DNA from: Acheta domesticus
Lineage: Eukaryota > Arthropoda > Insecta > Orthoptera > Gryllidae
Reading direction: 5' to 3'
Length of the DNA stretch: 64,000 bases
Assembly (NCBI GenBank): GCA_031308135.1
Contig: JAHLJT010009436.1
Location: forward strand, 135,848,950 to 135,912,949
The notes under the pieces were generated by a model. The model was not told the origin of the DNA and did not search any database. It saw only the letters and a list, made by a program, of their open reading frames with translations. This document shows, piece after piece, positions 56,321-64,000 of the stretch; position 1 is the stretch's first letter, and every line of letters begins with the position of its first letter. The position numbers and the translations under genes were made by a program.

Positions 56321-56687
56321 GCGTCGATAGATGGCAGCTAGCAAGAGTATGTGGCAAGTATGAATAGCTAGCCGAGAACCAAGGAAATAGAAAACTAATA
56401 CGGGAAAGTCTGTGCCATTCTGTAGCACTACTAGTTAAGATAAAAGTAACAATTATTTCAGGCCCATAATAACTTGTAAGCGTCAATATAATATTAAAAT
56501 GCGCCGTTTTGGTGATGTTTAAACTCTGAAATATAATCTTTACAGTGGCGTAAAACAGAAAATGAAACAGAACTAGTAGTGGCTCAGAATGGCACAGACT
56601 TTCCCGTATTAGTTTTCTGTTTCCTTTGGTCTCGGCTAGTAATTCGGACTTGGCACATGCTCTTTCCAGCAGCCATTTATCACTGCG
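56321..56687. repeat. Foldback (inverted-repeat) element
   Basis: The left arm (about 56321-56436) and right arm (about 56571-56687) are inverse copies about 115 bp long, separated by about 134 bp. They share a perfect core of 33 bp (left 56387-56419, right 56585-56617) that includes GGCACAGACTTTCCCGTATT. The arms end outward in GCTGCCATCTATCG and GCAGCCATTTATCA. Both arms stay open for about 33 codons with nearly the same translation (NGTDFPVLVF...), because paired indels restore the frame. I see no transposase. It is likely a non-autonomous foldback element. Confidence 0.85.
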
Positions 56688-56730
56688 TCGCTGCGCAGCT
56701 AGCCGTGAAGCATGTTCTACGCAGCGACGC
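56685..56730. repeat. 11-bp perfect stem with 24-nt loop
   Basis: GCGTCGCTGCG at 56685-56695 is the exact inverse of CGCAGCGACGC at 56720-56730. It overlaps the outer end of the foldback element and contains the first copy of a 26-bp direct repeat. Confidence 0.85.
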
Positions 56731-57253
56731 TAACACACGCGTTAAGTGTGAAGAAACGTCAATCACGCGGTTGAATTCCGCGTCTGAAGAGTCTAACACA
56801 AGACGCAACTGACTCGGAAAGTCGACCTCCTGGCCTATGCTCACTCAGTCAACGACCAGTGGATGTAGAAGAGGAGTATCACTTTCTTTTCTCCCCACTT
56901 TCCTCTCACTACCCATCCTTTCTCATTCGAGAAAAAGGGTACAGCGGCCTAGTGCCGTATCCATGTACTGCACAAGTGTGCGTGCAGGGTGACCCTAGCG
57001 CAGAGGCGCAAAGGATGAGCAGTTGGGGGAACAAAAGCGTTTCGTCCTAGTTCAGGACTCATCAGACAGGCTTTCAGCCTGTAACGCTGTATGAACAATA
57101 TGCTCTGTAGGGTCGTACACCCGATGCGCCAAGTAAAGCTACGGTTATGCAACGATGTTGCACCGAGCAGGCAGCGACGGTTTTGCACCGAGGAAGAGAC
57201 TACATCGTGCAAGAACACTAATCAACGGCAGCTAGCCGTGAAGCATGTTCTAC
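56695..57253. repeat. 507-bp segment flanked by 26-bp direct repeats
   Basis: GCAGCTAGCCGTGAAGCATG followed by TTCTAC occurs at 56695-56720 and, unchanged, at 57228-57253. The enclosed 56721-57227 is GC-balanced, CpG-containing and non-coding. A frame of 89 codons on the minus strand shows no domain. The direct repeats may mark a nested insertion or a segmental duplication. Confidence 0.8.
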
Positions 57254-57719
57254 TCTTGTAAGCCATATGCAAGCAATCGTTTTGAACCTTTATACTAAAA
57301 CACATAGTAGTTCAAGTTGTACTAAATAAAAAAGCCACCTGTAGACTAGAAAGTGGTGAATGTGATATTCGGGCACTAATTTGTACATGAAGGATTCACG
57401 TTTGCTGTCTGTTTGGTTTCTGTTCCAGTAGAAAGTGTCTTTCAAAAATGCATTAGTAAATTAATTAGTTCTAAATTTTCAACATACTTTTAAAACGAAC
57501 GTTAATATTATACACACCTTCCCCATAAGCAACCAATTTACAGAACTCAGATAATAAACTGAATTTTGAAATGCAATTACAAATGTGCCAAACTTTCTCA
57601 ACTAGCGCGCCATAACTTTTAATATATCAGCCTATCTAAATATTAGTCAAAATACTTATATAGAATCGTTATTTTGATAGCAGGGCAGTTTTTTGTAGTT
57701 TATTGAATAGCGAACCGCC
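57254..57719. other. AT-rich non-coding stretch
   Basis: No feature is visible. Confidence 0.5.
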
Positions 57720-57724
57720 AAGGC

Positions 57725-57990
57725 ACGCCATGTCTCTGCCTAGTTATAGGGGCTTGCACAGGGGCCGCGGCTGTGGTAGCGGCTGCGCGGGGAGGGGCAG
57801 TTGGAATTGAATTAGTGGTTTATCGGTTCACCGCCGGGGCACGTCTGGCGCTGCGGTACGTGGGGCGATTGGGGGGAGCGTCGGACCCGGGTTCGATTTC
57901 CCTCCCCGGCATCCGAGTAACCGAATACACCCTGGCAACGTTTCCTTTGCGGCTGGAGGGGGAGGGTCTCTGCAATGAATACTCCTGAAT
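57725..57990 (+). repeat. Putative tRNA-derived SINE
   Basis: A B box (GGGTTCGATTTCC) at 57889-57901 follows a region with a degenerate A box (TGGCGCTGCGGTACGTGG). The downstream body (CCCCGGCATCCGAGTAACCG, CACCCTGGCAACGTTTCC) contrasts with AT-rich flanks. No cloverleaf can be drawn. Boundaries are uncertain. Confidence 0.45.
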
Positions 57991-58540
57991 TCATCGAATT
58001 CGTGCAATTAAATGTTCGTCTTGTATTTGTTTGCAGATTGGTGTATACAGCATCAATGCATTTTCACATTAACGAATACATTTCTTTCTCTATTGAGAGT
58101 ATTATTATCACAACATTCGAAATACTACCTTGCTTTGATTTTATTTTGAGATGAATAGAAGAATATGTATTCATAAAAGCGATATAATAGAAATAGTGCA
58201 GAACGCGATGAATGTTCCGTGCTTTATTCTTTAACATAAAGTTACAAATGGTAGAAAAAGAAAACAAAGATATAACTCGAACATAGTACTTTTAAAGAAA
58301 CCCGATTCGTCTGAAGTATTTTCCCTCTAAAATCATTTAGGACGAGTTATTTCTTCCTAAATCTACATAAAACTAAAATCTTCAGACGAGTTATTTCTTC
58401 CATTTCTAGACAGCAGTAAGAACATCGCTCTCAACAAACTTAGAACGGGAAAATATATCAAGAAACAGCTCATAACAGTTGATAGGATGAAACGACGCGT
58501 ATCGGCAGCAACAGAGTACCATCAGTCGAGATATACGGCT
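57991..58540. other. AT-rich stretch with a 17-bp direct repeat
   Basis: GACGAGTTATTTCTTCC occurs at 58341-58357 and 58385-58401, a 44-bp local duplication. No gene. Confidence 0.5.
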
Positions 58541-58745
58541 CGCAGTGAGATCGATACAGAAAGTCGACCCCCCCCGTCGACTTCGTAACATCGCGAACGC
58601 CGACGCAGGAAGGCCTGGCGAGGCAGGCCGCTGTTTCTGTGGCGAGCGAGCGAATGAAGCCTTTCAACCTTCCGCCGCTAATTGGTATTAAATAACGCTC
58701 CACCTTTCTCCTGCTTTTCCTTCTCTTCCCCACTTGCTGTCATTT
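58541..58745. other. Small GC-mixed island
   Basis: This CpG-containing block has a C run followed by GTCGAC and the word GCCGCTAATTGGTATT. An 87-codon minus frame crosses it without a recognisable domain. Confidence 0.3.
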
Positions 58746-60390
58746 CGAGTGTATTGTGAGCCTTCTGGATAGTGTGCTCTAGGTCGGTTGAAATGTATCC
58801 AGTATTTTTCTTGAAGGTTTTGCAAAGTTGTTCAAGATATTTTATTTTTGTTCATAGAATGCAGATGTCTATCAGTAATTACTAAATTATTGTGGTATTC
58901 TATTGAGTTTGGCATTTACTATTTTGTGATGTATTAAGGGATTTGTAATTTGAAAGAAATTTTCTCGAAAATTTACTCAAAATATCAAAGACAAGTGTTG
59001 TGATTTCCCATGCTGCGTTATTTTCATTCCCTGACCCACAAAACGAGTTTTTATACAAATAATAGAAAAATCTTTAACTCTTAAGGTGATTAACATGAAC
59101 CTAAAAGTGTCCAGAGAAGTCCAATAAAGAAGAGAGAGGTCCAATAAGAACAGAGAAAGAACAGAGAAGTCCAATAAATGGAATTAGAAACGATTATGTT
59201 TAATTGGTCGATAGAATTATTGAAACTATAATATGAAATAATAGGGCGTTTTTGTACGAAATGATTCTACTGAGACGACAATTTATTGGTGTTATTTCAA
59301 ACATTTTTTTTTCGAAGAAAGGAAGTATTGATACACTATAACAATGTGATTTGAAATTGGAGGATTTTCCAAATTTACCAATACACACCAGACCTCGAAC
59401 TTTTAAAACATTTTACCCCGCACACAAGACTAAAATATAAATGTACCTCATAAAGAAATTTCTTTAAATAAAGTTTTAAATAATAAAATAATGACTAAAT
59501 AAGAAGATACTTCTTTGGGCTCGCACCCCTTGTATTGTCAGTTTGAGAACCCCTTACATAAACAATACATTGACGCGAGTATATCATTTGCATTTGATTT
59601 TAAGTCGTGTGTCTCTTGCACGACCATAGTCTCCTTCCTATTTTGCTTTCAAATTAAATTGGAATTGCAACTCGTACATATTATTACACTGATTTTCAGA
59701 CAAAAATATGTACGAGATCATTTGTGTTTTCATATTATTTATATGTTGTTTGTAGTATAAAACAAAGTAAAAACTATGTAGAATTGATCACATTCCAGAA
59801 ATTTGTTTGATAATTGATAGTTATTGATAAATTGAACATTTGGTTGATAAATGTTTTTGGAAATTAGTTGTTTTGTTTAAATAATATTGCATGTGCATCA
59901 TAGTAGGCATACATACAATAGTGTATGTATTAGTTTAAAGTTGAAATATTAAAGGAACAAAATTTCCCCACCATATTAAAAGAACGTATCTTGTAAAATG
60001 GAGTGTTCTGTTGTCGGCCTTATAATTTTTCACTACGCCTCGCGTTTTCCATTTTCTCAATACTTTAAATTATTACAATCAAACGGTTAATAGGAACATT
60101 AATCAGCATTGCATAAGTACAGCTCATTTCTTGTTCATTATAAGTTCAAATCGTTCGCATCTTACAATTTTCACATTTATCTGAAAGGATCTCTTACTAT
60201 TAAATTCATTCTATCCGTTCATATAAATTTTCATCCAAGACTCATATTACGCCAAATTTTCTACTAGTTTTGTTCCCTTAATATTGTATACTCTCCAATA
60301 GCATGAAACATTTTCTGCAATTCTCTTTGTAATGTATACTCATATGAGATTGCTTAAAACTCTTGGTTGTGTGTTAATTACATAAGAGTA

Positions 60391-60395
<5 letters not shown>
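58746..60395. other. AT-rich non-coding stretch
   Basis: Short local repeats of AGAGAAGTCCAATAA occur at about 59110-59180. Nothing else is supported. Confidence 0.5.

Positions 60396-60439
<44 letters not shown>
60396..60439. repeat. (TA)n microsatellite
   Basis: About 22 uninterrupted TA units. Confidence 0.95.
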
Positions 60440-60444
<5 letters not shown>

Positions 60445-60649
60445 TCTCGGGAATTTAACATTTTATTATCTATAATTAATCTAAATTAAATTTAATGTGA
60501 CACACAATTTGAAGATAGCAGAAGTTTAATATATTTTTTAATACAGACACAGTTCAATTGGTAAACCACTCGCAAGAGTAAAGATATTTGGTATATCTAT
60601 CTGAAAACCCTTCTTCGAAGCGACTTCACTTTGAGGTAAAGCACGAACC

Positions 60650-60965
60650 CTTCAAATCTTACGGACCTACTCCATTCCTTGTTCACTCCACAAAGGTCTC
60701 GGGTTGGAGACCCACAGTTGCCGCGGGGGCAAGTTGGGACCTTTAATTAAATTTCTGCCCGCTGAGTTGGCGAGCATCCTTCATTAGTCGCCCTGGGCCC
60801 ATAACAGCGTCGCGGCGTAACTTTTGTGCCGAGTTATATAACCCGCGCTGGATTCACGGCGCACCGCCGTGAAATACCGAATGGAGGCGCTGATGACACG
60901 CAACTCGATTTATGTTTCATTATCTTCCGGATGCGGTGTTCGCCGGCCACCTATAGGGAGGCTGA
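60650..60965. promoter_or_regulatory. Candidate conserved non-coding element in a GC-mixed island
   Basis: This unique-looking block has alternating GC and AT cores: CCTTTAATTAAATTTCTGCC, CCTTCATTAGTCGCCC, GAGTTATATAACCCGCG and CGGCGCACCGCCG. No open frame of substance crosses it. The mixture of homeodomain-like cores and palindromic CpG words suggests a regulatory block, by inference only. Confidence 0.22.
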
Positions 60966-61802
60966 TTCAACCGACGTGACATGCATTTAAATGTGTTTAA
61001 TTTATGTGACGTTCCACCTGAATACCAATGCTTCTTACAGCGCACTACTGATACGCGGTGGGAGCTGCGGAGCTGCCGTTTCGCGGAAGGGAAGGGGACG
61101 CACTTTATGGCGATGAAAAACATGTATTTGTTAAAACTTCTTGGCGAAATTCTTGTTTTCGTAGATAAGAACAACGATATTCCTTAAAAGACTTTTTAAT
61201 TAATTTTTTTCCGATTCCTTTTAACGTACGTCATTAAATAACATGGAAATCACATGTTCAGGTAATAAGGAAAGTTCATGAAATGAAATAATTCATTAAA
61301 ACAAACCCACAAAAGTGTAATACGACAGGATACAAAACAAATTATGTAATAATCAGAATGTATAGAAGTTTCAATTCCTGAGATTTGAATCTAAGAAATC
61401 ATCTTGATTTCTTGAGTTTGAAATGATTTTATGAAACAGGTTGTATTAAAGAATATCTTTTCAAAACATTGAAAATTCAATGATTAATACACGTCCAAAT
61501 CATATGCCAATTGTTATGGCGGTATGTTCAATAATGCCGTAAAAAGTTTCGTTAAACACTATGAAGTGCTTTGAAAGTAATTTTAGAATGACTGTTATAC
61601 AAAATAAGGACAAAATACTCAGCCAGGAAGAATACGAAACAATAGTGAGTCGTACACCGTAAAGTTTACTGGAAAGAAATTTTTACCCAGACAGTTGATT
61701 GTATGATGTAATTTATTTAGAATACTATTTGACTACTAGTGATTTTAGTAAACTCGTCAATACTTGATGCGGTATTTGATTTCCCGCATTAGAAATAGAC
61801 TT
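60966..61802. other. AT-rich non-coding stretch
   Basis: No supported feature. Confidence 0.5.
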
Positions 61803-61806
61803 TATA

Positions 61807-61858
<52 letters not shown>

Positions 61859-61863
61859 TATTG
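61803..61863. repeat. (TA)n microsatellite, interrupted
   Basis: About 60 bp of TA units interrupted by TGTA and TACATA near the two ends. Confidence 0.95.
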
Positions 61864-62159
61864 AATATATATTAAATATACGTAACTGAATATACCTTTG
61901 TTAATGACAATTGTATGTAAGTTCTTACAGATGATAGTCATGGATGTTATTAGATGTGATAGTCTTATTCTTGCAAATATTGTAATAAGACAATTGGGCA
62001 CTTTTTAGAGGAGGACCAAATGGATATCCCTTCAAAGAAATCGTTCCCTGCAACCTTCATTCTGCTTCTACAAATTTAATAGCTTTGTGCCTAATTTTTT
62101 CTTTTTCCCTTTTAGATTTTCTTTTTTGACTTACACATTGCTCCCTTATTACTATTTAT
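61864..62159. other. AT-rich non-coding stretch
   Basis: Nothing is visible. Confidence 0.5.
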
Positions 62160-62510
62160 TCGCAAGCGGGAGGTTGCTCGGAATCTTTGCACATCCCTTG
62201 TGCATGCACGTAGGAACGCCGCCGCCGGTCGATTGCGTGTTAGAAGCGGAGCGAGCGCAGCGGGGAGGGTAGCTATCAGGTCGCGTGTACATCTGAGGGC
62301 GGGGGCAAGCATGCGACACTGTTGTGCACGTTTGCCGATAGGCGCGCTGACGCAGCGAGAAGCCGCCAGAGCGAAGCGACATCTCGGCAACGGATCCGGC
62401 GGGTTGCATACATGTCAGGCGCTGTGCCTGGCAGCTGGAGACCGAGAAGAGAGAGGGCCTGCCATGCCATCTGCAAGCGACAACGGAGGTGGATAGATGC
62501 CAGAATTACA
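62160..62510. other. GC-rich island
   Basis: This CpG-rich, balanced block is open in several frames for 66-139 codons on both strands but shows no recognisable protein. It may be regulatory or a repeat fragment. Confidence 0.35.
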
Positions 62511-63100
62511 TTCGCAGACGTGTACGTTACTGCTGCAGTTTGGGGATTGTTTTTTTGTTGTTTTTTTTGTCACTGGTCGACGGATTTTTTTTATCGAATG
62601 CACATTGATTATATCCCTTGTCTCTTTATAATCTCTCGTCGTTTTCCGAATTTGCCCCATTACAACTCTCTTTGTGTTGCACTTCGCTTAAATTTTCTTG
62701 AACATTCGTTCAAATTTTACATGAAACATGTATGCATCTGAAACAAACTTTCTTGATATTCTAATAGAGAACAATATTGGTTTTAGAAGCTTTTCAACAA
62801 AGCTGTTTGAAGCGATCAGTTCAAAATAGACAATAAACCAGTGATCACTTAAGATGAAATCTAACATGAATTTAGTGACTGAGAAAAAACAGTATTCCTA
62901 TTTTCAAGCATACTTTTGAGGTTTCTAAAATTAACAACAATAATAGCATAAAAGCAGGATTATTGTATTTACAAAATTGAGAGATATAAGTTAATTGTTT
63001 TCTTATGATTTTTTCAATTAGCGAGCATAAAACATAAGGTATGAAACTAGCATTTACGTGCCTTACATTTTACTTGTTGTCAAAGATTATTATTTTCAAG
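62511..63100. other. AT-rich non-coding stretch
   Basis: No supported feature. Confidence 0.5.
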
Positions 63101-63104
63101 AATT

Positions 63105-63840
63105 ATGTCTTTTTACTTTCTCGCTATGGAGTAGCAGAAAGTTATGTAATGCAGCACCAAAAAAAAAAGACAAATTTTCGACAGAAAACAATTATTACAG
63201 GGCCGTGGTAACCAAAAAGTGGATAAATCCAGTTGCTAAATTTAGAAAAAAATTCTCTAGCACGTGGTGTTGCCAGAATTCATTTTTTGAGGATCCTTGA
63301 TACCCAAAAATCGATTGACGGAAAATGTCTGCCCTTCTGTCTGTCGTCCGTCCGTCTATGAACAACACTAGGGGGCTAAACCGTTCAAACGATTTTCTCC
63401 AAAATTGATATTACCCTATCGAATCTGGTTGATGTCGCGGCCACTTTAATTTGAAACCGACATTTTAATTTTGGGGGGTAGGTATTTTACATGAAACCCC
63501 TGGGACATATTCCAAATTTTGAAAAAAATTGCTCCATCGTTTTTTATTATTTTTTGTTGCATAGTGAGATGGATGATTAAGAGAATGGGGCAGGTTTCAT
63601 GTTCGTTGAAAACTCTTGTTTTTCGAAAAGCTGCAGAAGTCCAAATTTTTTCGGAGTCTTCGTACAACTACAATATTAAAGATAGCGATTTTTCCCTTAA
63701 TGAAATTTGCTCCTTAACGTTAGGTTTTGAAATGAGGTCAGGTACACTTTTTCGAAAATTTGAGTACTTTCGCATATTTTTGCGTGAAAATAGAAGCCAG
63801 AAAGTACGTGCTATTTTAGCACCATTATTTTTATTTATAA
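63105..63840 (-). repeat. Dispersed 0.7-kb repeat with TIR-like ends, copy B
   Basis: This is the minus-strand counterpart of 3785-4490, alignable by eye over its full length. Its ends carry TACTTTCTCGC at 63114-63124 and GCCAGAAAGTA at 63796-63806, inverse to each other at 10 of 11 bases. Just outside the second end, GTGCTATTTTAGCAC is a perfect 5-bp palindrome, matched by a weaker version in copy A. The CTGTCTGT/CGTCCGTCCG tract lies at 63336-63355. Apparent frames of 73-116 codons are not protein-like. Confidence 0.75.
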
Positions 63841-64000
63841 CCACAGGAATATGTTCAGTAATACGATAGTTAAAACAGTTACATGTTAAAAAGGCCATAT
63901 TATTTCAACGACCTTCTTGAATGACTTTGGTCTTCCACTCCTGCGCGTGATCTGAAAGCTCTGCACCTCTGAGCTGGAAGATCAAAGCCGCCTCATGACG
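63841..64000. other. Window edge, nothing recognised
   Basis: Short sequence that becomes more balanced from 63905 onward. It may be the start of another feature outside the window. Confidence 0.4.

Noticed and set aside
56685..56735. Helitron 3' hairpin with CTAA end
   Set aside because: The loop of 24 nt is far longer than in Helitron hairpins, and no matching 5' terminus or helicase fragment is seen.
1..64000. CRISPR array
   Set aside because: The tandem arrays have short, degenerate units without unique spacers of constant length, and the window is eukaryotic.

Overview
This is a eukaryotic nuclear window, most likely from an arthropod and probably an insect with a large, repeat-rich genome. 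It shows no operons, bacterial ribosome-binding sites or long host reading frames. It has an AT-rich background broken by many GC-rich islands, tRNA-derived SINE-like repeats, microsatellites and minisatellites, and one complete LTR retrotransposon. The insect assignment is inferred: the retrotransposon's primer-binding site resembles the tRNA-Lys site of Drosophila gypsy, and the SINE body at about 22.5 kb has an insect-like composition as far as I can recall. I cannot name the species.

The only convincing protein-coding content is a Ty3/Gypsy retrotransposon at 30134-38149, transcribed from the minus strand. It has two 1366-bp LTRs that look identical base for base, TG...CA ends and a 4-bp target duplication (ATGT). 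It also has a tRNA-Lys-like primer-binding site, a polypurine tract, an intact 546-codon gag and an intact pol of about 1100 codons. Pol runs protease, reverse transcriptase, RNase H, integrase. There is no env. The identical LTRs and open frames mark a very recent insertion that may still be active.

Region by region: 1-30 kb is AT-rich DNA with GC-rich islands near 3, 6-7, 9-10, 10.5, 13.5, 14.5, 15-16, 17.5, 18.6, 19.3-20.1, 22.3, 24.2-25.3 and 26.9 kb. 30.1-38.15 kb is the retrotransposon. 38.2-51 kb begins AT-rich and then carries the densest islands and tandem arrays: a GGGGC run, GAC/GGT repeats, a purine 14-mer array, a GGGCGGGCAA 10-mer array and two tandem duplications. 51-64 kb is AT-rich, with a foldback element at 56.3-56.7 kb, a segment flanked by 26-bp direct repeats, TA microsatellites, and GC islands near 57.8, 58.6, 60.8 and 62.3 kb.

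A dispersed repeat of about 0.7 kb, with TIR-like ends and a GGAC/AGAC tract, has good copies at 3.8-4.5 kb (+) and 63.1-63.8 kb (-). Diverged or partial relatives lie near 7.9-8.7, 53.2-53.7 and 55.6 kb. I found no host gene I can support. Two short stretches, 52791-52884 (-) and 54141-54260 (+), have splice-like boundaries and are listed only as weak exon candidates. Several islands mix GC-rich sequence with AT-core motifs such as TTAATTA, which would suit a non-coding, possibly regulatory, intergenic or intronic region. That reading is inference.
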